A stretch of DNA of 64,000 bases, taken from positions 4,402,001-4,466,000 of the forward strand of contig NC_016887.1 in the NCBI RefSeq assembly GCF_000284035.1, read 5' to 3'. The stretch comes from Nocardia cyriacigeorgica GUH-2. GTDB taxonomy: Bacteria; Actinomycetota; Actinomycetes; Mycobacteriales; Mycobacteriaceae. The translations under genes and the position numbers were made by a program. Positions 35,116 to 43,651 of the stretch are shown one piece after another; position 1 is the stretch's first letter; every line of letters begins with the position of its first letter. Below the pieces are notes generated by a model. That model searched no databases, was not told the origin of the DNA, and saw only the letters and a list, made by a program, of their open reading frames with translations.

Positions 35116-36483
35116 TCAGTGCCTCTGCCGTCCGATCGCTGCGGACGACCACTGGCTCGAGCCGTTGTCGTCTCGTGGATCGTCCCGGTCGGCCGCAGCC
35201 TGCGAGCCCGCACGTGCCTGCTCGTCCTGCATTGCCATCGCCACAGGTTCCGGCGGCGAGGTGGCATGCGCGGCCCGGTCGAGTCGATGCAGCGCGAATG
35301 CCGCGACGACACCGATCAGCCCCAGCCCCAGCCACACCGCCCAGTCGGCCCCGGCATCGCGCGCGGCGCCCACGACCGCTCCGGCCGCGAGGTTCCCGGC
35401 CAGGATCCCGACGCCGACCACAGTGTTGTAGAAGCCGTAGTGAGTGGCTACCAGTTTTCCGCCGGACAGCGACACGACGGTGTCCATCTCGAACGGGAAT
35501 ACCGCCGCCGTGCCCACCGCCAACACCGCAGCCGACATCAAGAGCGCGGCGACGGCAGCGATGGTGCCGAACTGATCCGGGCCCGGGATGACCAACAGAG
35601 GCATGAAGGCCGCGGCCAGAATCCCCATACCGACGACAAGGCTGCGGCCGGGCCCCCAGCGCGCTTTGAACCATGCGGTGATACGCAGTTGGCCGACCAC
35701 CGCCACCACCCCGGACACCACGAACACCGCCGATACCAGCGCCTGCGATCGATCGCCCGCGATGAATTCGGCCTGCAACGGCAGCGCGAGATAGACCTGG
35801 AACGACAACACATATGACCCGATCATCGCCACCGCGAACCACACGAATCGGCGGTTTGCGACCACGGTGCGCCAATCGTCGAGCACCGAGGTTCGCTCCG
35901 AGGGCTCGGCCGCGCGCCGCGCCGGAAGCGCGAACAGCTGCGCGACCGTCAATGCGGCGAACACGACCGCCGCAGCACCCGCTGTCACCTGGAAGTCGAC
36001 AGCCATCAATGCCAGCCCGACCAATGGGCCGGCCAGGATCCCCGCCTGATAGAAGATATTGAAGACCGCGAATGCCTCCACGCGGCGCTCACCGGTGTCG
36101 GCCGCCAAGTACGCGCGCACAGCCGGGTTGAACAGCGCCCCAGCGAAGCCGGTGGCCGCCGAGGCAATCAGCAACCCCGGCAACGATGTGGCGAATACCA
36201 GGAGCGCGAATCCACCGGTGCGCAACAGACAGCCCATCACGATCAACGGCTTGTATCCGAGCCGGTCGGCGAGCGTACCGCCCACCAGAAACATGCCTTG
36301 CTGGGAGAAGTTGCGTACCCCGAGCACCAGCCCGACCGCCCACGCGGCCAGGCCGAGCGGTCCGGCCAAATATCCGGCCAGGTACGGCATCAACATGTAG
36401 AAGCCCAGGTTGATGCCGAACTGGTTGATCATCAGCAACCGGGCGGCGAGATCGAAGCTGCGGAATTGCCGGATCACCGTCAT
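35116..36483 (-). CDS. MFS transporter, Rv0849-like
   Basis: A 455-residue membrane protein with about twelve helices; the conserved loop after helix 2 is GGTLADRLGYKP. The ATG overlaps the cysK2 stop (ATGA), so it is coupled to that gene. The order lpqS, cysK2, MFS equals Rv0847, Rv0848, Rv0849 of M. tuberculosis, where lpqS is known to be under copper-sensing RicR. The substrate is unknown; export of a cysteine-derived metabolite made by CysK2 would fit the pairing. Confidence 0.9.
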   Translation of the reverse strand: MTVIRQFRSFDLAARLLMINQFGINLGFYMLMPYLAGYLAGPLGLAAWAVGLVLGVRNFSQQGMFLVGGTLADRLGYKPLIVMGCLLRTGGFALLVFATSLPGLLIASAATGFAGALFNPAVRAYLAADTGERRVEAFAVFNIFYQAGILAGPLVGLALMAVDFQVTAGAAAVVFAALTVAQLFALPARRAAEPSERTSVLDDWRTVVANRRFVWFAVAMIGSYVLSFQVYLALPLQAEFIAGDRSQALVSAVFVVSGVVAVVGQLRITAWFKARWGPGRSLVVGMGILAAAFMPLLVIPGPDQFGTIAAVAALLMSAAVLAVGTAAVFPFEMDTVVSLSGGKLVATHYGFYNTVVGVGILAGNLAAGAVVGAARDAGADWAVWLGLGLIGVVAAFALHRLDRAAHATSPPEPVAMAMQDEQARAGSQAAADRDDPRDDNGSSQWSSAAIGRQRH

Positions 36484-37607
36484 GAGGCCGCCTTCCCGGC
36501 CGTAGCCATGGTCTTGGGGTCGACAACGTTCTCGGAGCGGGTCCATGAGGTCACCACACGCTCGCCGGGATGGGCGATCGTATCCGGTTCAATCGGCGGT
36601 GCGACATCGAGCAACCCGTGTTCGGCGAGGTAGCGGTCGTTATAGATGGTGTCGAAGTAGCGTTGGGGGCCATCCGGGAACACCGCCGCGATCGTAGTGT
36701 CCGCACCGAAGGTGCGGGCCGCCCATCCCGCGACCAGCCCTACCGCGCCGACGCTCCATCCACCGGACGCATGGTGGGTCGCCGCGAGCGTTCGAGCGGC
36801 CCACACCGCCTCCGACGGCGCCACCCAGTGCACCTCGTCGAACGCCGGATAATCGACATTGGATGGGAAGATGCTGGAGCCGAGGCCACGCATCAGGCGG
36901 GGGCCGGCCGGTTGGCCGAAGATCGTGGACGCCACGGTATCCACACCGATCAACTTCAGGTCGGGGTTGAATCTGCGCAGCACCCGTGACACCCCCGCAG
37001 AGTGACCGCCCGTTCCGACCGCGCATACCAACACGTCGACTTTACCGAGCTGTTCCACCAGCTCGATCGCCAACGATTCATATCCATCGACATTGTCGGG
37101 ATTGTTGTATTGGTCGGGGCTCCATGCCGTGGGGTCACGTTCCAGCAGCTCTGTGACGCGATCACGCCGCGCTTGCTGCCAACCGCCCGTCGGGTGAGGT
37201 TCGGTGACCAGATCGACTCGTGCGCCGTAGGCCGCGAGCAGCTGCGAAACGATCGGTTCCAAACCCGGGTCGGTCACCACGGTGACCGGGTGGCGGTGAA
37301 CCATTCCGGCGAGGGCCAAACCCAAGCCCAAGGTTCCGCTGGTGGATTCGATGATCGGCGCTCCGGGTGCGAGATCTCCTCGTTCCTCGGCCCGCTGCAC
37401 CATGTGCAGCGCTGGACGATCCTTCATACCGCCGGGGTTGGCTCCTTCGAGCTTGGCCCAGAACCCACGACCGGCCGGGGCCAGCGGAGCGCCGACCCAC
37501 AGCACCGGGGTGTTGCCGACAAGGCCCTGGGGTCGCCGGGCCGGGCCTGGTGCACCGTTCAACCCGGCCGGGCCTTCGGCGCGAGCATCGAACATGATGT
37601 GGTTCAT
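36480..37607 (-). CDS. cysK2: CysK2-type PLP-dependent S-sulfocysteine synthase
   Basis: A 375-residue PLP enzyme of the cysteine synthase family. The PLP lysine is in NPGGMKDRPA, followed by the substrate loop STSGTLGLGLAL and the phosphate-binding AVGTGGHSAG. In M. tuberculosis the homologue CysK2 makes S-sulfocysteine. ATG 37607 has AGGAAG about 8 nt upstream. It lies between lpqS and the MFS gene on one strand, behind a copper box, so it is probably copper-induced. Confidence 0.9.
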   Translation of the reverse strand: MNHIMFDARAEGPAGLNGAPGPARRPQGLVGNTPVLWVGAPLAPAGRGFWAKLEGANPGGMKDRPALHMVQRAEERGDLAPGAPIIESTSGTLGLGLALAGMVHRHPVTVVTDPGLEPIVSQLLAAYGARVDLVTEPHPTGGWQQARRDRVTELLERDPTAWSPDQYNNPDNVDGYESLAIELVEQLGKVDVLVCAVGTGGHSAGVSRVLRRFNPDLKLIGVDTVASTIFGQPAGPRLMRGLGSSIFPSNVDYPAFDEVHWVAPSEAVWAARTLAATHHASGGWSVGAVGLVAGWAARTFGADTTIAAVFPDGPQRYFDTIYNDRYLAEHGLLDVAPPIEPDTIAHPGERVVTSWTRSENVVDPKTMATAGKAAS

Positions 37608-37713
37608 GACTGTCGCTTCCTGTATCAGAAACCGCCATTCAGGCGGCGCGAACGATGAAGGGGCAGCAAACTCCAGCCGGGCGGCACAACGACGCCGGCC
37701 TGCCGCTGACCTG

Positions 37714-38139
37714 TCAGCGTCGGGCGATACAGAATCGAGTCAGAACATCCCGCCCATATCCGGCGGGCGCGTGGTTGCCGGGTGGACCGCGCACACCGCC
37801 GCCGGCAACCGACAACGCGGCTGGAAAGGCGACGACGGCCGCTATCATCATCAAGCCCAGCAGGTGCAGGGACAGAGTTGGTGGCGCTCCGGCCGATGGC
37901 AGCGACTTCATGATGCAATGCGCGACGTGCGGCCCGCAGTGATCGTCGATGTCGGCGAGAACCTGGTGATCTTGTCCGTGGACTGCGTGATGGTCAGCAT
38001 CGACGGCAAGCGCGATCGAAGTATCCGCATGTGCGTCATCTTCGAGAAACCCGCAATCGACCAGCGGCGCGATCAGCAGCATTGCGATCAGCAGCACCAG
38101 CAGGGAGCTGCTCCGCCGTAGCCAACCGATGGGGTTCAC
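37714..38139 (-). CDS. lpqS: LpqS-like exported protein
   Basis: A 141-residue protein. The N-terminal hydrophobic signal (WLRRSSSLLVLLIAMLLIAP) ends in LVDC, a weak lipobox. A His-rich middle (DADHHAVHGQDHQV, DDHCGPHVAHC) is followed by a second hydrophobic segment and a C-terminal motif, VRGPPGNHAPAGYGRDVLTRF then CIARR, that I recall from LpqS-type proteins. The start is taken as GTG 38139. A copper box lies about 230 bp upstream. The second copy at 42108 shares the C-terminal motif. Confidence 0.8.
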   Translation of the reverse strand: MNPIGWLRRSSSLLVLLIAMLLIAPLVDCGFLEDDAHADTSIALAVDADHHAVHGQDHQVLADIDDHCGPHVAHCIMKSLPSAGAPPTLSLHLLGLMMIAAVVAFPAALSVAGGGVRGPPGNHAPAGYGRDVLTRFCIARR

Positions 38140-38371
38140 AGTGGCTTGGACTCTAGCAACCGACTCGCCGGCCACCCGGTAGGACCACGCAGTGAACTGG
38201 CGGTCAGCCCATTGCCTCTTCTGCGGCGGCGAGGGCATGTGGGTCGCGTCACCGCCGGCGCTATGTACATACATGCTCGGTGCTTGACGCATCACACCTC
38301 CATCCGCCGAATCGCTGGGCCGCCAACCGTTTTCAGTAGGATCGATAGTCCGTCCCAACTTGCCGATCAGC

Positions 38372-38388
38372 ATACCCCTGTGGGGTAT
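38372..38388. promoter_or_regulatory. CsoR/RicR-type copper box upstream of lpqS
   Basis: ATACCC-CTGTG-GGGTAT, a perfect 6-bp inverted repeat, about 230 bp before lpqS and 450 bp before mmcO. Confidence 0.85.
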
Positions 38389-38692
38389 CAAGTCAAGTGC
38401 GGTCGACCTACCTCGGGAGGTTATCGACGCGCTCCAGTCGCGATAACATTCGCGCAACAATCTACTGCCTGAGTGCGTAATTTCTCTGACTTGTGACCAG
38501 ATCCACGACCACAGGCCGGATCGGCGACGGCACCACCGTCGGTCGAGCGCGGATCGAGACCGACACGCCGCATACATACCGATGGCTGGCCACGCCGAAT
38601 TCGGAAGAATCCGCCCTTCGACGCATCAGCGGCCGTTCTCCGGTCGGCTTGCTGCGCAAGCTGACGCTTGAACACCGCGACAAGATAGTAAT

Positions 38693-38711
38693 CTACTATT
38701 TCATTTAGTAG
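38693..38711. promoter_or_regulatory. CTACTA-N7-TAGTAG inverted repeat upstream of mmcO
   Basis: The arms equal those of the palindrome before the blaI-like gene at 27187 (there with a 14-bp spacer). A TAGTA overlaps on its left. It may be the operator by which the BlaI-like protein controls the multicopper oxidase gene. Confidence 0.4.
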
Positions 38712-38837
38712 AAGATCGGATACTTTGGGACGCAGCGGCGCTCTCTGCGGTTCCGAGAATCGTCGACACATCGAGACACAACGGGTGCGCGGCAGCCGTT
38801 GGTTCGCCCCGTCCCATCGAAGCGACAGGAGACCCAG

Positions 38838-40394
38838 ATGTCCCGGTCCTGGCAGTCCCCACTTTCCCTGCCGATGAACAGGCGCGGTTTCCTGGCGGCC
38901 GGCGGGGCGACCGCTGCAGCCATCGTGTTGGGCGCGTGTTCGCGGGAGGAACCCGGTGCACGGACAGAAATCGGCCCAGGCTCCGATGCCGTCCGCGCGG
39001 CTGAAGACAGCCGCAGAGCCGCCGGCTCGGTGGTTCGTGCGGTGCGCTTGCGAGCCGAGCCGACAACAGTCGACCTCGGCGGTGTCACTGCGCGGACTTG
39101 GACCTACGGCGGACGGCTACCGGGCCAGGAGATCCGCCTGGCCCGGGGCGAGGTGTTGCGGGCAGAGATCGCGAACGCACTTCCGGCACCCACGACGATC
39201 CACTGGCACGGAGTAGCGCTGCGTAACGACATGGACGGCGTTCCGGACCTTACCCAGTCGCCCATCGCGTCCGGTACGACCTTCCAGTACGAGTTCACGG
39301 TCCCCGATGCAGGGACGTACTGGTTTCACCCGCATGTCGGTGTGCAGTTGGATCGGGGTCTTTACGCACCTCTGATCGTCGAGGACCCCGCCGACGGCAG
39401 CGACTACGATCTAGAAGCGGTCGTCGTGCTCGACGATTGGCTCGACGGCATCGATGGCCGTGATCCGGACCAACAGCTCAAACAGCTGCTCGACCAGGGA
39501 ATGGCGGGCATGGATATGGGCGGCATGGGGCACGGTGAAATGGGTTCCGGTGCGTCTGCGCCGATGCAGATGCCAGCGGACCCGAATGCGCCGCTCGGCA
39601 CAGACACAGGCGACGTCGAGTATCCGTACTTCCTGATCAACGGAAGGCTCGGTACCGACCCGGTCACTCTGACCGGTCGGCCAGGTCAGCGGATTCGACT
39701 GCGCATCATCAACGCGGCCTCCGACACCGCGTTCCGGGTCGCGGTCGGCGGACATCAACTGCGCGTCACCCATAGCGACGGATTTCCGGTCGAACCGGTC
39801 ACGGGCGAATGCCTGCTCATCGGCATGGGTGAACGCTACGACGCCATCGTCGAGCTCGGTGATGGCGTCTTCCCGCTGGTCGCCGCAGCCGAAGGAAAAG
39901 CCGGCCAGGGTGTCGCGCTCATCCGTACCTCCGCGGGCGCACCACCGCCGGCCAACGCGCGCCCAGCCGAGCTCACCACCGCACCCATCACTGCCGGCCG
40001 CCTCACCGCCGACGAATCGGTGCGCCTGCCGAAGCGCACCCCGGACAGGACGCTCGACCTCACCCTCGGCGCGGACATGACCGAATACAAATGGACTATC
40101 AACGGGAAGGCTCACCCGCAGCACACACCGCTGGATGTCACCGAGGCACAGCGGGTCCGCCTGCGTTTCATCAACAAGACGATGATGTTCCATCCCATGC
40201 ACCTGCATGGCCACACCTACCAAGTCGTCACACCCGCGGGAACCGGGCCCAGAAAAGACACCTCCGTCGTCCTGCCGATGCAGACCGTCGAAGTGGATCT
40301 CGACACCAACAATCCGGGCCAGTGGCTGGTTCACTGTCACAACGTCTATCACGGCGAGGCCGGGATGATGAGTGTGCTGTCCTACATCCGGTGA
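38838..40394 (+). CDS. mmcO: Multicopper oxidase (MmcO type), Tat-exported lipoprotein
   Basis: Oxidises Cu(I) to less toxic Cu(II) outside the cell. It is 518 residues. A twin-arginine signal (MNRRGFLAAGG) leads to a lipobox (VLGAC, Cys34). Copper motifs are HWHG, HPHVG, HPMHLHGH and HCHNVYHGEAGMM, giving type 1 and type 2/3 sites. A Met-rich insert (GMAGMDMGGMGHGEMG, about residue 225) suits Cu(I) capture. ATG 38838 has GGAG upstream. In M. tuberculosis mmcO is also next to lpqS. Confidence 0.95.
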   Translation: MSRSWQSPLSLPMNRRGFLAAGGATAAAIVLGACSREEPGARTEIGPGSDAVRAAEDSRRAAGSVVRAVRLRAEPTTVDLGGVTARTWTYGGRLPGQEIRLARGEVLRAEIANALPAPTTIHWHGVALRNDMDGVPDLTQSPIASGTTFQYEFTVPDAGTYWFHPHVGVQLDRGLYAPLIVEDPADGSDYDLEAVVVLDDWLDGIDGRDPDQQLKQLLDQGMAGMDMGGMGHGEMGSGASAPMQMPADPNAPLGTDTGDVEYPYFLINGRLGTDPVTLTGRPGQRIRLRIINAASDTAFRVAVGGHQLRVTHSDGFPVEPVTGECLLIGMGERYDAIVELGDGVFPLVAAAEGKAGQGVALIRTSAGAPPPANARPAELTTAPITAGRLTADESVRLPKRTPDRTLDLTLGADMTEYKWTINGKAHPQHTPLDVTEAQRVRLRFINKTMMFHPMHLHGHTYQVVTPAGTGPRKDTSVVLPMQTVEVDLDTNNPGQWLVHCHNVYHGEAGMMSVLSYIR

Positions 40395-40513
40395 CGTGGC
40401 CACGGCGCCCACCGTGGTGGTGGGCTATCCACTTCGCGGACCTTATGCGGATTCTCCCGCGTGGCACGGCGTTCCGGACTCTCAGGCGATCGTGATGGTG
40501 GACAGCTCTTCCA

Positions 40514-41575
40514 TCAGAATCTGCAAGAGACGGCAGGACCAGCGAAAGAACTCGCCCACCGTAGCTGGGCCCGGCGCAAGCTGCGTTCATCACGGTATCC
40601 CAGACGAGCAGCGACAGCCCGCTGCGGCAGTGCCCGCTCCATCAGCCGAGCCTGTTCAGCACGCACGAGATCGACCTCGGCGCGCCAGCTTGTGCCTGCC
40701 TCGTCGAGACGACGTTGCAGCGTGCGTGGACTTATATGTAGTCGTGCGGCCACCTCTGTCAACCTCGGCGGACCCGCCGGCAAGCTCGCCGCGATCGTCG
40801 CCCTTAGTAGTGCCCGCCAGTCGCCGACCACCTGCGCGCCGCCAAGGAGCAGGTCGGCATGGCTACGCAGGATTTGCGGCAATCCCGGCCGCGGATGAGC
40901 CACTGGCGCCAAGGCGTCCGCGGCAAAAAACGTGATCGCGTTGTCGGGCTGCTCGTAATCGATCCTGGTTGTGCCGAGCAAGTCGGCAACTTCCCGATAG
41001 GCCGCGCCTCGGGGCGCTCGATGGGCGAAGCCGACTCGGACCGGAACGACTGTCCGCCCCGCCGCCTCGACGACACGCCGAGTCAACACACCAGCGGCGA
41101 ATTCACCTACCGCTCCGGCCAGTTCGGGCTCCAGATCGCGAGACCGGTGCCGGACGACAACCAAATCTCCGTCCACGCGAACCTCGAGGCTTTCCCGGTC
41201 GGCATCGGCGAGAACTGCGAGATAGGTTGCGGCGTCGCGCAGTCCATCGAAGACCGTAAGGCCAGCGGTCAAGAGCTGATCCCACACGCCCAGCTCCCCA
41301 GGGACAGCACGGCTCGCCAGCTCGAGGCCCGCCCTCCCCCGCCCGCTGGCCTGGACCAGATATTCCCAGAGCAGCGTCGCGGATGCGGTTGCGACTCGGT
41401 TTCGGTCGTCACGGAGAGCCTCCGCGCTGGTCCCTGGGACGATGGCGCGACCGCTACCCGTGAGACCAGCGTCGCGAACCGCAGCGACCAGCAGCCTCAT
41501 GATGGCGGTGGACACAGTTCCACTCGGCGGCTGCGGCGGCAGGCCTCTTGACGTGTTATGTCCGGTTTCTGGCAT
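40514..41575 (-). CDS. AraC-family regulator
   Basis: A 353-residue regulator. The N-terminal part is the arabinose-binding-like domain of OruR/ArgR-type AraC proteins. The C-terminal HTH starts at about residue 265 (LTEVAARLHISPRTLQRRLD) and ends with the second helix pair (RAVAARLGYRDERSLRRAQL). ATG 41575 has GGAGG about 9 nt upstream. It converges on mmcO and diverges from the small gene at 41664. The effector is unknown. Confidence 0.9.
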   Translation of the reverse strand: MPETGHNTSRGLPPQPPSGTVSTAIMRLLVAAVRDAGLTGSGRAIVPGTSAEALRDDRNRVATASATLLWEYLVQASGRGRAGLELASRAVPGELGVWDQLLTAGLTVFDGLRDAATYLAVLADADRESLEVRVDGDLVVVRHRSRDLEPELAGAVGEFAAGVLTRRVVEAAGRTVVPVRVGFAHRAPRGAAYREVADLLGTTRIDYEQPDNAITFFAADALAPVAHPRPGLPQILRSHADLLLGGAQVVGDWRALLRATIAASLPAGPPRLTEVAARLHISPRTLQRRLDEAGTSWRAEVDLVRAEQARLMERALPQRAVAARLGYRDERSLRRAQLRWASSFAGPAVSCRF

Positions 41576-41663
41576 GTTCACGCGCCTCCGACGCGTACAG
41601 CGGCCTCTACGGTGAAATCCCAGCCCGATGAGGGTGCACGATTTTCACGGAGGACCTGCTGCA

Positions 41664-42044
41664 ATGGAGATCAGCTATTCGACGTCAGTCGGCGAATACG
41701 CGATTGCGCTGAGCGTGGAAAGGGAACGTACAGGCTCAGTCCTGGAAGTCACGGTCACGCGAGCAAGTAGACCGGTCACCGACTTCGAGGGGCCGGTGCG
41801 GCTGTCGGTTCACCACGGAAATGTTGTAGTGCCCACAGAGCCATTGCTGATGACTGTGCGGCGGGATCTGCCACCACGCATACGCTTTCGCCTCAGCACT
41901 CGTTTTCCGGCCGGGTGTCGATTCCAGCTGACGTTCACACACGACGGGCGTACGTACATCGCCGAACTCACCGCGCCGGCCGGCCAGCGCCCACAACACC
42001 GCGGCTGGCGCAGCAGTTCGTGTTTCACGGTACCGGCGGGCTGA
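41664..42044 (+). CDS. Hypothetical beta-rich protein
   Basis: A 126-residue protein with alternating strand patterns (YAIALSVERERTGSVLEVTV, CRFQLTFTHDGRTYIAELTA), perhaps an immunoglobulin-like fold. There is no signal peptide. ATG 41664 has GGAGGA upstream. It diverges from the AraC gene and converges on the second LpqS-like gene. I do not recognise the family. Confidence 0.65.
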   Translation: MEISYSTSVGEYAIALSVERERTGSVLEVTVTRASRPVTDFEGPVRLSVHHGNVVVPTEPLLMTVRRDLPPRIRFRLSTRFPAGCRFQLTFTHDGRTYIAELTAPAGQRPQHRGWRSSSCFTVPAG

Positions 42045-42107
42045 GACGTCGGCATACCGACTCCAGGTCACCGGCCTGGGCGCAGTTCCGTTCGGCGCGC
42101 CTGGCCG

Positions 42108-42500
42108 TCAGCGCCGATCGATACAGCAGTACAGAAGAATGTCTCGGCCGAAGCCGGACGGAGCTCGCGTGGGAGGGCCACGAACCGAACTCGCAGTGGA
42201 GGTGACCTCGATAGGATCGAGCGCACCGGCCAGGGCGATACCCACCACATGTGGTACGGGCACCAGCCGACGATCACCAGCGGTAGGCAGCACTGCGACC
42301 TGATCACACAGTGGGGATTCAGACGCGCAGTGAGGGTGCAGGGGGTCGATGGCCTGGACAGCCACGGCCTGCGCATGCTCGAGGCTGTTGTCGTGCGGAT
42401 GGTGCGGCGGTGGTCCGACTTCGACGAAGGCGCCCGCAATAAGTAGAACGACAAGCACGGTCTGCGTCCACATCACAGAAATCCGACCGCCCAGTCTCAC
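42108..42500 (-). CDS. Second LpqS-like exported protein
   Basis: A 130-residue protein with a hydrophobic signal (MWTQTVLVVLLIAGAFVEV) but no lipobox cysteine at its end. A His-rich segment (PPPHHPHDNSLEHA, HPHC) is followed by the same C-terminal signature as the gene at 37714: VRGPPTRAPSGFGRDILL then CIDRR. GTG 42500 and ATG 42473 are both possible starts. It probably belongs to the copper island, although I see no copper box directly upstream. Confidence 0.72.
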   Translation of the reverse strand: MRLGGRISVMWTQTVLVVLLIAGAFVEVGPPPHHPHDNSLEHAQAVAVQAIDPLHPHCASESPLCDQVAVLPTAGDRRLVPVPHVVGIALAGALDPIEVTSTASSVRGPPTRAPSGFGRDILLYCCIDRR

Positions 42501-43291
42501 CGCGACAACATAGCAAGCCGAGCGGCCAGGTGCCCTAATGCCAGCTGAATGAGGCTTCGTCCGATTACATAGCTTGCGTTCGGCTTCGATCACCAAAAGG
42601 CCGCCGACGGACACCGAGGGGATGTCCGAGTACGAATGGCAGGTTGCCCATCAGCTGGGCTTCAACGGGACGAAACTGCGACACGCACGGTCAGGCAGCA
42701 CGCTCGGTCGTCGAAGTCATGAGATCGGACACGAATCCACAATGGTTGAGGCGTAGCCTGTAGCCCCCCGAGGGTGCGTACCCCTTCCCAGTCCCGATTC
42801 CAGCGATGAACGACCGCCAAGTTGCTCAACTAGTCCGGCCCGCGTGGACAGCATGGCCCGGGGATCCCGCCTGGTTCGTCCTGTTGACCAGGGCCTGGTT
42901 TTACGATTTTTCTACGATTTTCACGCGGGACAGCATAGGAGGTTGCGGGAACACCGAAGCAGCATCGGGATCCAGATATAGCCGTCTACCTGCGCGAATA
43001 GGGAAATAACGGGAATCGGTGAGCAATGTTGGCGACCTGCGGAAACGCTGTGCCGACTTCATGACCAGTAAAGGATAGCCGTCACCGGGTTGCGCTTATT
43101 CCCGGCCGTTCGACGTCACCACGGGGTGAGCCGAGCCACCATCGGGATTCGCCATCGCATACCTATTGAATGAGCCGTTATTCAGCGGTACATTACTCGT
43201 CGATAGATGATCGCGGTCCGGCCGTTCCGCCCCGTGATCACCATGGCCGGGCCGTTCCGGCGCGGCGACTTTATCGAACGAGGTAACTCCG
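42501..43291. other. Right edge of the island, no confident gene
   Basis: About 790 bp. It holds the right att-like repeat (42899-42919). A 44-residue plus-strand frame (42622-42756, beginning MSEYEWQVAHQLGFNGTKL) is protein-like but has a poor ribosome site and may be a fragment. Confidence 0.5.
42899..42919. repeat. Candidate right attachment site (attR-like)
   Basis: TTTTACGATTT, TT, CTACGATT: 19 of 21 positions equal 7629-7649, with both differences in the middle. It lies between the last island gene and the first non-copper gene. Confidence 0.5.
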
Positions 43292-43651
43292 ATGAGCCGA
43301 AACAACCCACAGCACAGCCGCACCCGGCGCACGGTCGCTCGCGTGGCCGTCGCCTCCGCCCTCGCGCTCGCGCCGGTGACGGTGCTGGCTGTCCCGGCGT
43401 TCGCCGCACCCGTTGCGCTGGAACCGAGTGCCGGTCTCGACGCTGCCGAGCGGCCCGGTCACGGGCGGCATGGTCACGGTCATGGCCATGGGCACGGGCG
43501 CGGTCATGGGCACGGTCATGGCGACTGGAACCACGGCCGGCACGGGCACGATCATGACTGGGACCGGGGCCGTCACGGCAAGCACGACTGGGATCGGGGC
43601 CACCACGGTCGCGGCTACTTCCCGCTGCCATCTACCGGCAGCGCTTTCTGA
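43292..43651 (+). CDS. Secreted His/Gly-rich protein
   Basis: A 119-residue protein. The signal peptide (TVARVAVASALALAPVTVLA) ends with AFA before residue 39. Residues 56-107 carry 17 histidines in HG and GHG repeats plus DW and DRG units. It ends with LPSTG and three more residues; there is no membrane tail, so normal sortase anchoring is not possible as written. His clusters suggest binding of Ni, Zn or Cu outside the cell. It lies just outside the right att-like repeat. Confidence 0.8.
   Translation: MSRNNPQHSRTRRTVARVAVASALALAPVTVLAVPAFAAPVALEPSAGLDAAERPGHGRHGHGHGHGHGRGHGHGHGDWNHGRHGHDHDWDRGRHGKHDWDRGHHGRGYFPLPSTGSAF
43457..43560. repeat. Short-period GGTCAC/GGTCAT-type repeat
   Basis: Imperfect 6-bp repeats encoding the Gly-His tract. 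Such repeats are prone to slippage. Confidence 0.75.

Larger units (their letters stand above)
38140..38837. other. Divergent control region, lpqS operon and mmcO
   Basis: About 700 bp. It contains the copper box at 38372-38388 and a CTACTA/TAGTAG inverted repeat at 38693-38711. Minus-strand frames extending lpqS upstream lack good starts. Nothing else is recognised. Confidence 0.55.
7629..42919. mobile_element. Integrated genomic island with copper-resistance cargo
   Basis: About 35 kb sits between iscS and the Rv3026c-Rv3029c homologues, which are close together in M. tuberculosis. The left end carries a tyrosine integrase and a small excisionase-like gene. Similar 21-bp sequences mark both ends (7629-7649 and 42899-42919; 19 of 21 positions match). 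The content is accessory: many HTH regulators, gene remnants and copper genes. The boundaries are inferred. The two central mismatches in the repeat mean the true crossover is unproven, and the region could be layered from more than one insertion. No replication or conjugation genes were recognised. Confidence 0.6.

Noticed and set aside
42806..43009. 67-codon plus-strand frame across the right att-like repeat
   Set aside because: It has a poor start and no protein-like pattern. It overlaps the repeat only by chance.
43630..43651. LPSTG as a working sortase signal
   Set aside because: Only three residues follow it, with no hydrophobic segment or basic tail in this or the other frames.
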